A stretch of 64,000 bases of DNA. Source: Datisca glomerata (Eukaryota; Streptophyta; Magnoliopsida; Cucurbitales; Datiscaceae). Below are positions 1 through 11,600 of the stretch, in pieces (position 1 is the first letter of the stretch; every line of letters starts with the position of its first letter). Location: the NCBI GenBank assembly GCA_003255025.1, contig QANY01013831.1:584655-648654 (forward strand). Reading direction: 5' to 3'. The position numbers and the translations under genes were made by a program. Under the pieces are notes generated by a model, which saw only the letters and a program-made list of their open reading frames with translations, did not search any database and was not told the origin of the DNA.

Positions 1-329
1 TACTAAACTAAATCTATCGGACTGTGTTGTACTAGCCTGTACTGGATTAAATAATATTGTCAAGTGTTTGGTGTTGTATTAGTTAAAAAATTATATTTCT
101 TATACAACATTTGGCATATCATTATACTGGATTATTGTAAAACTGTTTGTCATAATTTGATTTACACAAATCTATTTAGAACTCATTAACATGTTATTTA
201 ACATTTTCAACTATAAAATAAACATTCATTCAACCAATCAATAATAAAAATAATAATAACTAAAATACTTCAAAAAAGATATTGAAGCGTCATCATTCAT
301 TTTCATAATTTATAATAATATTCATACAA

Positions 330-476
330 AAAATCATCACCGAGGCATCACAAAATAAGCATTCATGTTCACGACATAATGCCTATCCACTAAGGCATCA
401 CAAAAGAATCATCACATATAATATATATGCTCCCTATAATGCTTATCCACCAAGGCATCACAAAAAATCATCACAT
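330..476. repeat. Imperfect short direct repeats with GGCATCACAAAA core
   Basis: Three imperfect copies of a segment containing 'aaggcatcacaaaa' followed by 'atcatcac' lie about 50-60 bp apart, downstream of the Myb-like ORF of the PIF/Harbinger element. This looks like replication-slippage repeats in transposon noncoding DNA. No function is suggested. Confidence 0.5.
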
Positions 477-547
477 CAAACATTCGTAATTCACCATTTA
501 ACAAAATATCATGCATCCATAAAATAAGTGCGAAAGGAAGTCTAAAT

Positions 548-1437
548 TCATCTCTGACAGAGTAGTTTCGCTATAAATGCTCTCTTGCGCTCATCGTTCA
601 AAGATCTAGAAGCCAACACATTTTCTGATTTTGCTAGAATGAGAGTAAAGGCATCAATCTCATCATTAACAGAAAGCCCGAAACTTATTAACTCATCAGC
701 AATGTCAGTGTAATTTTTATCATCACCCACGATTGTACTACTAATTGTTTCCATTCTCTCAAATGACTTCTTAAACATTTTCTCAAAAACATTGGAAATC
801 TAATTCAACCCACTATCAAAGTTACACCTCGCTCTTGTTCTTTTTTTACCAATAAGTTGAGACTGAGCCTTGTTACTTTGTTGAGAACTTGAATTTTGTG
901 GCATTGAACGAGGAGAAGTAGGCAAATCTTTACCTATGTCAGGTATATTAGCCTTCACGTACTCTCGGTTCATGTTCTCAATCATATCATTAGGAGTTCC
1001 AGCGCCATGTCCTGTTGCACGATCCATACCAAATATACGAGCAAGCCTTTCATAGTATGGAAAATACTTGTCTCTCCATCCTTCTGCATCCTTGTTATGC
1101 TACAAGAATACTAAATTAATGTAAGTTAATATTATGACAACATATTCCTGACGTTAAGCCAAATAAATATAACATTAGTTTCAACGTGCACATAATCTTG
1201 CCATACTTTACTACTCTCCACTTCCACACACTTTCTAACATCATTCCAACCAAACCCGCTCTTGGCCAACATGTCAATAACAATTCCATATATTTTCCCC
1301 CATTTTCTTAACTTGGACTCAATATGTGGATTAGCCTTTAGCCCAGAGTCATGATACTTTCCATTCAAGCTTTTTTTCCATAAGCGTTCGAGTACTAGAT
1401 TTAAAAGAACCAGTACCATAACGACGACCTCCTGCAA
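548..1437 (-). pseudogene. Myb/SANT-like accessory protein of PIF/Harbinger element (broken)
   Basis: Three minus-strand fragments (1132-1437, 800-1027, 548-778) together resemble the plant Myb/SANT-like DNA-binding protein (Myb_DNA-bind_3) that PIF/Harbinger elements encode beside the transposase. The diagnostic part is in 1132-1437, with ANPHIESKLRKWGKIYG followed by SGFGWNDVRKCVEVESSKVW. In the family this protein binds DNA and helps the transposase reach the nucleus and the element ends. The middle fragment is Ser/Gln rich and ends in a basic KKRTRARC patch; the last is a short helical tail. The pieces are in different frames or interrupted, so this is a relic. It could instead be a host gene of the same family, but the adjacent transposase argues against that. 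Confidence 0.65.
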
Positions 1438-1599
1438 CTACTTCATCAAGTATGTCCAATAACGTCTATTCCTCTATTTTGGTCTAAGAACGCCTACTGG
1501 TTCTTCGTGTAGTCTGCTCATTATTTTGATTGTTATCCCCATCCATTTCTAATAAAACATATATCAATCAATAATAAAGAAAAATACCACAAGACAAAT

Positions 1600-1773
1600 A
1601 AAAATATATGGCAACTCAATCCAACAATAAAAATATATGGCAACTCAATCCAACAATAAAAATATATGGCAACTCAATCCAACAATAAAAGTATATTGCA
1701 ATTCAATCCAACAATAAAAGTATATGGTAACTCAATCCAACAATAAAAGTATAAGGCAACTCAATCCAACAAT
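1600..1773. repeat. 29-bp tandem repeat, six copies
   Basis: A unit of 29 bp containing 'atatatggcaactcaatcc' is repeated six times head to tail (1600, 1629, 1658, 1687, 1716, 1745). The first three copies are identical or nearly so and the later ones carry a few substitutions. It lies between the two ORFs of the PIF/Harbinger element. Copies are adjacent with no spacers. Confidence 0.9.
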
Positions 1774-1821
1774 AAAGTCTAAATCCTAAAAATGAAATAA
1801 GGGAAATATTATCTTAATGAC

Positions 1822-3160
1822 TCAGTTCCTTCTCCTTTCATTATACATCTGCATGGCTAAATTATTCCTCCATGCACTCCATTGATCAGACGAGTCTATT
1901 GTCCCAATAGTATCAATCTCCTCCCCATCTGTCGGATCATCATTTACTTCATCTCGCTCAATTCCCATTGGGTCTATTGACATTTCTGTCCTAATCAGAT
2001 TATGTAAAAAATAACAAGCGGTAATAATGCGACAATGAGTTTGTATATGATAGAATAATGGACATCTTAAGATAGCCCATCGTATCTTGAACAAACCAAA
2101 ATATCTTTCAATAACATTTCTTGCAACTGCATGCTTCATATTAAATAGTTATTCATGATTTAAAGGTGTACGCCCACTTCTCCACTCTGATAGATGATGA
2201 TGTGTCCCTCTAAATGGTGTAAGAAATCCCTCACAATTTGTGTATCCAATATCTACAAGATAATAGTAACCTGTGAAAGGGAGCTTCAATTAGATTTCTT
2301 AAGATAGCCTAATTAGGTTACAGATAGAAAGATGGACTTCTTAAGATACCCCAACATATCTTACCCGTAAGGACTTGAAGTCCATTAGGTCTACTAAGCA
2401 CGTCTTAAAGTACTCTAGCGTTAGAAGCAGATCCTTCCCATCCTGGTAGAACAAATATAAACTTCGTGTCTGGGGAACAAACGACCAATACAGTTGTGGC
2501 AATTGCTCCATTTCTTGTCTGATACCTTGGCTTCTCACTTTTGGTGACATAAACATCAATATAAGTACCGTTTAAGACCCCAAACAATTCTATAATAAAA
2601 TATTAACACTCAAATTATTATTTGAATAATAAAAAACAATTAACATTTTCATGAAAAAAGCTTAAAATAATGTATACTTTAAACCATTTTCATCTCTCAC
2701 ATTACAATTTGCTTGTAACCGGAGTTGTTGCTTTAAGTAGACAACCTTGTGTCGTAAAACTCCATGTAATACAGAATTGAAATACCTACTTATGGTCTTC
2801 TCTAAACGTTTGAATCTATTACCTATTGTATGAATTTTTACATGACGAGCAAGTATATGTAAGGATATGCACACTCGCTCCTCTAAAGTAACCAAGCCAT
2901 CTTTTTTCACTCTTCTATCATTATGAAGTAATTCACAAAAGATACCAAATGTTCTTCTATCCATTTTGACTCTGATTTTAGCTTTCCAAATAACGTAGTC
3001 GTGTTTCACGATTATTAAAAGTACGATCAACTAACAAATAAGTTTCATAATGCTTTCCTATCATATCAACTATCATCCATAGTGCCATCCTGAACATACT
3101 CATCATTTCTAAATGCCATATCTCCAATACAAGATACATCAAAAGCTTCCTCTTATCCAT
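1822..3160 (-). pseudogene. PIF/Harbinger transposase (HARBI1-like, DDE_4), inactivated
   Basis: Read from 3160 down, the fragments follow the plant HARBI1-like transposase order. The N-terminal helical region is at 2662-3030 (MDRRTFGIFCELLHNDRRVK, ISRYFNSVLHGVLR). The first nuclease block is at 2405-2587 (GVLNGTYIDV and LPGWEGSASNARVL). A VDIGYTN block lies near 2240, and the C-terminal block at 1822-2139 has VIERYFGLFKIRWAILR. In the family the first block normally reads LDGT with a catalytic Asp and the next block SASDSR. Here both Asp positions are Asn. The Asp of VDIGY and the Glu of ERYFG remain. The pieces are joined only across stops and frameshifts, so no transposase can be made. Confidence 0.8.
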
Positions 3161-3697
3161 CTCTATTCAAGATTTTAGAGAAAGTAAATATTAGAGAAGA
3201 GCCATGACATATCCAGGTTGCCAATCTACAATTAAAGTCACCGTTGTGATCCATCGTTGCTAATATACAATTAAAGAAATAAAACTACCCAGAAACACAA
3301 AAATCAGACCCATAAAACCATAACAATGAGAATGCAGTTGCCAAATCAGCTCCTCTTTGTAGATCTAATGAAAACCATATCTAAAGGCAAAGCTAAAATC
3401 AGATCTAACACAGTTGCCAAAATGAAGATCTAACAAACATAAAATCGATGGAACTAACGAGAACGCAAATCTAACAACAAAAATGGAAGAAGAGGAAAAT
3501 GAAGAGGCTTACCATGAAAAAGCGGTGGTAGGAAGAAGTTTCATCGGCTATAGGAAGAAGCTTCGTCGACGACAGGAAAAAACTTCGTCGGCGGCAGGAA
3601 TGAAGAAGTCTTCATCAGTCGGTCTGTCTTCATCGAGGTCTTCTTCGGTGGGCTTGTCTTCATGTGAGGTTCGTGTGGGCAGAATGGCTTAGTCCCG

Positions 3698-3828
3698 TTT
3701 AGTCCCCTCTTTTAGGAAGGGACTAAATTATCCAATGTGAGTGTGACTAAAGAGTCTCACCATATTAGTTAGTGCGAGTGTAATTTTTTTCCAAACATCG
3801 GACAGTACTAAAATAGCTAGTACTGTCC
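3698..3828. repeat. Sub-terminal palindromes of the PIF/Harbinger element
   Basis: Two hairpin-forming inverted repeats sit near the right end. TTTAGTCCC (3698-3706) pairs with GGGACTAAA (3719-3727), and GGACAGTACTA (3800-3810) pairs perfectly with TAGTACTGTCC (3818-3828) around a 7-nt loop. Such palindromes are common transposase-binding or terminal structures in DNA transposons. Confidence 0.6.
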
Positions 3829-4741
3829 TGTCTTTAGTACTGTAGAATATGAGTTACCAAACAAGCCCAATGTGTATTAGAATTTATAAATAATAATTGA
3901 CAACAAATTAAAAGTTGATAAAAAAAGAAACTATAAATAATAAATAATTTTATTATTTTAATATAATTTATAAAATTTGTAACGCCCCGATCCCCGAGGG
4001 TTAAATATACGTGTAATTTCATAATTTTAAAATCTCCAATTCGAAACAAACCCTAATTTTGAGAAAATTTCCAAATTAAAAATTCTTAATTTACCCATGA
4101 TGGAAAATCCCTGACCTTAAATAGCGGAAACATTAAACTTATCCATGATCGGAATCTTAATCAATAAATAGCGGAAGCGATAAAGTGTCTTAAATGCATA
4201 CTTAATAAAACCTCGAAGAACTAAATTAAATTATGAAATAAGTCAAAACTTAAAATCCATAATTCATGAAACTTTCACTCATCATAATTCGTAGAAAATC
4301 ATAACGTAAAATAAAGTACTTAAATAACCAAGTTTAATAGAAATCATTTTCCTAAGTTTTAAATCAAATCATAAACTGAAAACATAAATTCCTCTGATCT
4401 AACTGGTTATGGCAGTCTCCCACTCATGCTGCTCGCCATCACCACCAGCATCATAAATAACTGTGGGGGAATGAGTATTTTAAAATACTTAGTAAGCAAA
4501 CTCACATAATAACATGCATTCACATGTCATAATTGCTATTATGACATAACATAACTGAACTTGACATATAACATAAATGAAATAAAGTAACATACTTGAT
4601 CATGACATGTCTTAACATAGCACGCAGATAACACGTGTCTCAAACAGAATCATTTAACAATCTTAATCATATATTGACTTGGCATATCCTCTAGTTAACA
4701 ACCTAATCAGAACTGATCACACGTTAACTGAAACACATCAT

Positions 4742-4970
4742 GACGATTTGGACGACGAAACAGATGGCACACATCGGGCGACAAAACAGATGACACTCAT
4801 TGGGCGGTAGAACAGATGACACTCATAGGTGATGAAAAACGTGAACAGATGGCACCTCATGAATGACGGAAAACATTTACAGATGACACCCAATGTATGA
4901 CCAAAACATGAACAGATGACACTCTATATGTGACAAAAGTATGAATAGATGACACCCCATTCATTTAATA
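4742..4970. repeat. Degenerate minisatellite with ACAGATGRCAC core
   Basis: About seven irregular units of roughly 25-36 bp each contain 'acagatg(a/g)cac' preceded by a 'gacgaaaac'-like stretch. Divergence between units shows the array is old. It lies inside the candidate solo LTR. Confidence 0.7.
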
Positions 4971-5889
4971 GAACATAACATGAACAATCCTGATTTCTTG
5001 TTAACTAAAGGTCATGTTTAAGTTCATATTTTGCTTAACACTTGAATGAATTAACCTCATAACTTGCAGATTCCAACGTATGACAAAAATTAATCATATA
5101 ATGCATACTGATACATATAATAGAATCAAACATGATAACATACTACGCAAAATCAGTCATACTCAGACATTTATCTCATGATAATCACATTAATAACTGA
5201 ACAATAATCAATTACCAAAGTGTTAACGAAATATAATAATTATTAAAAAATGGTTAAACATATAATAAATATATGATACAATTATAACATCAGAGTCACA
5301 TCGTTATATAAGTCAATTTTCACAAACATATATATGAAAGTAACATGCTTATAGACAATTAAAATTGATGAGAATAACACATATTACATTTATCACATGT
5401 GGGTCACATTACAATGTAAATTCACTTACACAAGCATATATATTTATCACACATGAGTCACATTACGATATAAATTCACTTACACAAAGCATATACATTT
5501 ATAACAACGGGAGTCACACTATCATGTAAGCTCACTTACCTGAAGCGGAAGAATGAATTAAACAATTAATGACCTGAAATCCAAGAAAAAATATAATCAC
5601 TAAATTGTTTTGAAATAAAACAATATAAACCCATTTTTAATATCATAAAATAAAAGAGAATTAATTAAAATGGTGAGAAGGAGTCTGAGTGAGGTCGAAA
5701 AATAATATATTGGGTCTAGAGTCTAATGATAAAGCTTCGGGTCAAATGGTTCAGACCGACCTGGTTCAGACAAGTCCGGTTCGATTTTATCGACTAGGCC
5801 GGTTCAGACCTGTCTTGTTAAACTGAACTGGTTCGGTTCAAGATGAACCGGTTCAGGATAGAACAAACTGGGTGCAAGACCTAGCTGCA

Positions 5890-6260
5890 GAACAAGAAAG
5901 CGAGAAAACAGGGGGGAAGGGAGAGAGAGAAAATGAGATGGAGAGAGAAAAAAATAGGGGAAGAGAGAGAGAGACAGACAGAGGGCGAGAGAGAGGGAAA
6001 CATGGGGAGAGAGAAAAGACAGAGAAAGAAGAGAAGAAGAAAGAAATTGGGAGAGAGAAACAGAATGAGAAAAAGGGAAGGGGAAAGACTGAGAGAGAGC
6101 AGCCATTAAGAAAGAAAATTAGAGAAAGAGATTGAAAATGAAATAGAGGGGGAAGAAACAGAGATGAAGATGAAAGAGAGAGAGAGACCAAAAGAACAGA
6201 TGCACGAATTATAGAGAGAGAAACAACGGTGGACGAGAGAAAAATAAAGAGAGAGAAAAG
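5890..6260. repeat. GA-rich purine tract
   Basis: This is an almost pure purine stretch on the + strand made of GAGAGA, GGGAGAGAGA and GAAAGAAG runs. The open frames across it on either strand are low-complexity artefacts (Arg/Glu/Lys on +, Ser/Leu/Phe on -). It lies in the 3' half of the candidate solo LTR and may form triplex DNA or bind GAGA-type factors. Confidence 0.85.
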
Positions 6261-6978
6261 GAAAACAAACTAAATAGAAATAGATAAAGGAGAGAACTCA
6301 CCGAGATGCTTCAATGGCAAACACAGAGAATGAGAAGATGAAGAAGAAGTGGGGGCACGATGAAGGCTCCCAAACGGAAACGGAAAGGAAACAATTTACT
6401 GAAATTGGAGATAATTTTCAGAATTGGCAAAAATAATACTGAAATAGAAAATCTGGGTCCAGAGAGGGAGTAACGAAAAAAATGGAGAAAGAATAAGGAA
6501 AAAGACAAAGAATAAGATTTACCTGAATTTGGCAATGGACCAATGAACAACGAATTGAAGAAGAAGAAAAACAGAGGAGGGGTTAGGAAGAAAGAGAAGC
6601 TGCGTGAGAGAGATCAACAAGGAGATATGAAGATTTGGGATATATATATTAGGTTAGGGCTAGCTTAGTGTGCGTATATGCATGTAGTGTGAGTGAGTTT
6701 CAATTGAGGGGTGAGATTGCCGAATTAAGGATAAAAATAGGGTCAGGGTAATACTAGAGTATGCATAAGCATATAATGTGAGTTAGATTTTGATAAAAGG
6801 GAGAGATAAAAGCAAAAAAAAAACTCTTTTTAAATTCAATTTAAACTAAATCATATATAATTAAAATTATTTTACCAAAATTATAAATAATTACTTTTTA
6901 AAATCAAATTTTAAAATCATTTTATCTTTTAAATCAATTTTACAAAAATGTCCATTTACGAAGGGTTGAGATATTACA

Positions 6979-7640
6979 TAATTTTTCTAATAATTTTATC
7001 AAAATTTTCAACACAATTTTACCCAAGAAAATCATATTTTTCAATAACTTTTTTCACTTAACTATGCGTTATCAAACATAGTAATATTAATATTCTGTCA
7101 TCTAACTTTACCACTTAATCTTTTCCAGCAACTTAATTTTTCTAACATTCTTACTTTAACTCATACCAAACAGCCCCAAATATGAAATTTTTCTACAACT
7201 TGTCATATTGAACAAAGTTATTTCTTAATTTTCTGATGCTTGGCCAATGATATCATTTATACCAACACAGTCCTCAAATATTAAACTAATAAGTTTATTT
7301 AATCAACGAAATAAGTTTTGTTATTTTTAAATATATAGAATTTATAGCATTTTATTACACGAGAAGATTTTGACACAATAATTAAGTTTTTATACTCACA
7401 CCACGAGCTCGTGAGATTTAATAGTATCTGCATGTTCTCGTAAAATCTGTAATTTGCAGAAAAATGTATTTTAGTTTTTTTTATATTTTTTAAATGAGCA
7501 TATTATTTTGATAATTTCTATAAAATATAGTTTTAAATCTCCTTTTTCACTTTTCCCCAAATCCCATATGCAGGGGTGTTATGGTAAATATATCGACCAC
7601 TGGGTCCATTTGTTTTGCTCCTGAATTGCCCTGAGCTGAG
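6979..7640. other. AT-rich intergenic DNA upstream of the ARF gene
   Basis: No ORF or repeat is recognised. The DNA is strongly AT-rich up to about 7560, then shifts to mixed composition with CT-rich runs (7650-7690) that look like the start of the ARF promoter and leader. No clear TATA box could be assigned. Confidence 0.5.
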
Positions 7641-8682
7641 AGAAAAGGAAAATCTCTCTCCACACACACTCTGTTTCACCTCCATTTATTTAGAAATCAA
7701 ACATTTTTCTCTCAATACAAACACTATTTTAGTATTTTCTACCTTCCATTTTCTTGTCATATAAAATGACATAAAAAAAGAATGGCGGTTCTATGCTTGA
7801 TTGATTGGAGCAGAGGGCCATAACCCATAAACCAAAGGAAAAAAGAGAGACGCATAGGAGAGTAAGAGAGAGAAGCAATAGCAGTACTAGCAAAGGCACC
7901 AAACAGTAGTAGTACCATTTATCACTATCACCACCTCTGTACCCAGCAGCTTTCCATTTCCATTATAGGAAACAAAACCAAGAAACTAAACCAGCACAAC
8001 GATGAAGTTTTTTTACGTTTCCCCACATCCTGTCCAGTTTGTTCCTATGAAAGTTGAAGGGTGTTCATTTATAGGATGAAATGGTATCCATTCACTCCAG
8101 AAACTGCAATTGCTGATACTTCGTAGCTTGCTCATACCCTATTTGGCTCGTTTCTGCTCTGAGATCTGTTTCTTTATCTGTACTTGCTGGTACATGCTTT
8201 GGGTTCGTGGACTGAGATCTGATGCCGTTCTAGCAAATCTTTTTTGTGTGGGGTTTTCTGGGTTAGTGCTATAGACACGTATTTTGAAGATTGAGTTAAT
8301 TTAATAGCTCGAACAGCAAGTTCTGGCCCAGAATCACATCTTTTTCTGCAAAAGGGTGGAGCTGTTTATTTTTATTTGGGAGCTGGAGCTGGGTTTCTAT
8401 TGGTGAGTATTGCTGTGGCATGAAGTCATTTGATTGAAGATTGGAATCTTTCAGGTGCGGATGAGGCTGAAATCGATTGTCTTCTGTAGTGAAACCGGTT
8501 TTGGTTGAAGATTATTTGTGGGTTTGCTTTTATTACCATTTGCATGAAATCTCATAACTTGTCATTTAAAGGTTTAGCAGTGTATTTAATCTTTAATGGG
8601 ATTTAAATTCGTTTAAGTGGGCTATGGAGTTCATGTAGTGAAAGAGAGATTTTTCTGCAATTGAGATAGAATTTCTGTAGAA
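7641..8682 (+). promoter_or_regulatory. ARF promoter/5' leader region
   Basis: This 1-kb stretch before the ARF start codon has CT-rich runs, several ATGs followed by short frames, and T-rich stretches, as expected for a long plant 5' UTR. ARF6/ARF8-type transcripts commonly have long leaders with upstream ORFs. The transcription start cannot be fixed from sequence alone, and part of this interval may be promoter or a leader intron. Confidence 0.45.
8002..8126 (+). promoter_or_regulatory. Two overlapping upstream ORFs in the ARF leader
   Basis: ATG at 8002 opens a 25-codon frame ending TGA at 8077-8079. A second ATG at 8076 opens a 16-codon frame ending TAG at 8124-8126, and the two overlap as ATGA. 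They lie about 560-680 nt before the main start. If transcribed they would require reinitiation. Shorter frames also begin at 7766 and 7782. Regulation of ARF translation through uORFs is established for several ARFs; for this gene it is inference. Confidence 0.4.
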
Positions 8683-11600
8683 ATGAGACTCTCTACTGCT
8701 GGTTTTAGTCCTCAAACCCAGGAAGGTCTGTTTTCTTTTCTTTTCTTTTTTCTTCTTTCCCTTTTGCATTCTCTTTTCCCAAAATTTTCTCAGTAACTGA
8801 GTTGGGTTTCCATTTCATCAAATTTATGACTTGTTTTGCAGGGGAGAAGAGGGTACTGAATTCAGAGCTTTGGCACGCATGTGCAGGTCCCCTTGTTTCT
8901 CTACCGGCTGTTGGAAGTCGTGTTGTTTATTTCCCTCAGGGTCACAGTGAGCAGGTGATAAACTCTTTTTGTATATGATAAACTTCAATGGGGGACCTAG
9001 AAAGCAGAGCAGTGAAAATATAGCCATTTTGTTTGAAATTTGGTAGATTAAATAGTAAATACTGGTGTGTTTGTTGAATTAGTCAGATAATGTGATACTG
9101 CTAAAGCTTGGTAATTTCTCTGTCTTGATTTCTATTTCTGTCGTCTCTTTCTATGATGTCCAATTGCTTGCGCTTACTGAACTTTGTTGAAAATTCAACA
9201 AGATGTGAACTTCTTATGCTTGAAATGGGTTGTCCAAGTTTGAGGGTGTCTTTAAAGTTTAACTGTTAAATTTCACATGTCTTACAGTTGTTCTCAAAGA
9301 AACTACTTGGTTTTTGGGTAAAACATGCTCTTTTAGTCCCTGCATTTTAGACTCAGTTTCATTACAACACGTCTCCTAATTGTTGAGTTATTGTTCCAAA
9401 AATTTAAAATTAACACTTGCTGAAGAAAACCAAAGCCCCATATATGTTGAAATATTAATGACTTTGTGTTGAAATATTAATGACTTTGAATGATCATCAA
9501 ATGAAAACGATGCATTATCTTTATTACAATTTGAAGCTAATCTCAGAGCTTCATTTTAAGGTTGCTGTATCGACCAACAAAGAAGTGGATGCTCATATTC
9601 CTAACTACCCAAGCTTACCACCACAACTAATCTGTCAGCTACACAACGTGACCATGCAGGTAAGGCATTTTAGTTCAGTTCATATTTCGTTAGAACATTT
9701 TATGGGTTTGTTTCTAATACTGAAGAATTTGTAATTGCAGGCAGACGTAGAGACTGACGAAGTATACGCCCAAATGACCCTTCAACCACTGAGCTCTGTA
9801 TGTTGTCTTGATAGGCCTTTTTTGTTTTGTTGGCTTTATCGATTTGGTTCTCCGCGTTTTGAAAACGACTTATTCTTCAGCAGCAAGAACAAAAGGAAGC
9901 TTATTTTCCAGCTGAGTTGGGTACCCCCAGCAAACAGCCAACGAATTATTTCTGCAAAACGTTGACAGCCAGTGACACAAGCACTCATGGAGGATTTTCT
10001 GTTCCTCGTCGGGCTGCTGAAAAAGTTTTTCCTCCACTGGTAAGTTCTCTTTACCTCAGAAATATGTATGTGTCACCATATTTAATGGCTTTTTGGTTTG
10101 TTTCTAACATATTCTTTGGCCTGCAGGATTTCTCACAGCAACCCCCAGCTCAAGAGTTGATTGCGAGGGATCTCCATGATAATGAATGGAAATTCAGACA
10201 CATATTTCGTGGTGAGTTTCTCTCTCAAGTCTTAGAAATTATTTCATAAGTCCCTTAGGATATAAATTATTGGGTAAAATATGAAATACACCCTTAAAGT
10301 TTACACTTATGTCATTTTGGTTCATAAAGTTTCAATTATTTCATTTAGTCCCCAAGGTTTCAAATTGTTGTCAGTTAGTCCTTCTCTTAGCCGAGGTTAA
10401 GCTTTGTTTGGGTCACTTGACCCCATGTGTTTGATTAAATCAACCATATGCATCGTTTTGTATATTGTCCAGGTCACGTGACCCAAACAGAAGCTTAACG
10501 GAAGTTGACAATTTGGAACTCTAGGCACTAAAATGATAGAAATGAAAACTTAATGGATCAAAATGATAGAAATGTAAACTTTGACGGTGTATTTTGTATT
10601 TTACCTTAAATTCTTTCTTCCTATTTTTGTTTTGATTACCAAGCTAGTTGTTACTTCTGTTGCTGAGTAGTTTATCATATATGACCAACTGAAACAGAAA
10701 AGTGACTCAAATGTGATGGAATACAAATATATGTAACAGCAAACGGATTAACATTTATATTGATTAGAAATTCTCTTGATAGTCAAGTTTTCGTTATGTA
10801 GGTCAGCCGAAAAGGCACCTTCTTACGACTGGATGGAGTGTGTTTGTAAGTGCTAAAAGGCTTGTTGCTGGTGATTCTGTGCTCTTTATCTGGTAGGTGC
10901 ATTTATGATCTTGTTCTCGTATCAAAACCATGGGAGCTTGCATGTTCTCGTATCAACATTATAAATATTGCATAAATATATGTTTCTAATAGCCATATCT
11001 TTGTGCATGAGCATATACATATATATATATATTGTAGCTACCTGCAACTTCTAGTAATATATTCCTGTTGGAATGTTATCCCACATCGCCTGAATATTAT
11101 CTTTTTGTGCTAGTTAAGGACTGATACTGCTGGCTTTTCAATTGCTTTCAATTTGGTATCAGACTATTTGGTATGTTGCTTAGTTCGGCTGCCATTTTGT
11201 GGTCCAGGAGGGTGTGTTGAATAGTGTCCCATATCGCATGTGTTGCTTTTTCTATGCTGGTTAAAAAGGACAGTTCCCTTTATTTAACACTTAAGATTTA
11301 AGGAGTGATCGAGTTGGGTTTTTTCATTGTTCCTTTTTGTTCAAACTGTCTTATCTATGTTAACATGATTCGTTACATAGTCTTGTTGTATAACTGCAAA
11401 GGCTTTGAATAAACATGCGTCTTCTCCCTATAGGAATGAGAAAAATCAATTGCTATTGGGAATTAGACGAGCTAATCGGACGCAACCCGTAATGCCTTCA
11501 TCAGTCTTATCGAGCGACAGCATGCACTTAGGTCTTCTGGCTGCTGCAGCTCATGCAGCTGCAACAAATAGCCGGTTCACAATATTTTATAATCCAAGGT

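Larger units (their letters stand above)
1..3868 (-). mobile_element. Decayed PIF/Harbinger DNA transposon, left end at or before the window edge
   Basis: Both proteins typical of this superfamily are readable on the minus strand: a HARBI1/DDE_4-type transposase (1822-3160) and a Myb/SANT-like accessory protein (548-1437). The right end is marked by short palindromes at 3698-3828 and a terminal stretch whose reverse complement begins GGGCTTGTTTGG (3857-3868). Positions 1-90 share motifs with that end (GTACTAGC, GTGTTTGG), so the left terminus lies at or just before position 1. I could not define the target duplication. Frameshifts, stops and catalytic substitutions make it non-autonomous now. 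Boundaries are approximate. Confidence 0.72.
3978..6978. mobile_element. Candidate solo LTR (3.0 kb, TGTAACGCCCCG...ATATTACA)
   Basis: The segment starts TGTAACGCCCCGATCCC and ends GGGTTGAGATATTACA, giving the TG...CA termini and the inverted TGTAA/TTACA of large plant Ty3/gypsy LTRs. It is flanked by AAATT (3973-3977) and TAATT (6979-6983), a 4-of-5 match to a 5-bp target duplication. No polymerase, PBS or second LTR is seen. Inside are a degenerate minisatellite (4742-4970) and a long GA-rich tract (5890-6260). The simplest reading is LTR-LTR recombination leaving a solo LTR; a non-autonomous element with the same ends is the alternative. It ends about 660 bp before the ARF leader. Confidence 0.5.

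Noticed and set aside
1600..1773. CRISPR-like regular 29-bp repeats
   Set aside because: Copies are directly adjacent with no spacers and lie in a plant transposon; it is a tandem repeat.
3483..3692. 69-residue + strand ORF rich in Ser, Arg and Glu
   Set aside because: Low complexity, inside the PIF/Harbinger element on the opposite strand, no family motif.
5804..6191. Overlapping ORFs on both strands over the GA tract
   Set aside because: Products of a purine-rich simple sequence, with no codon or domain signal.
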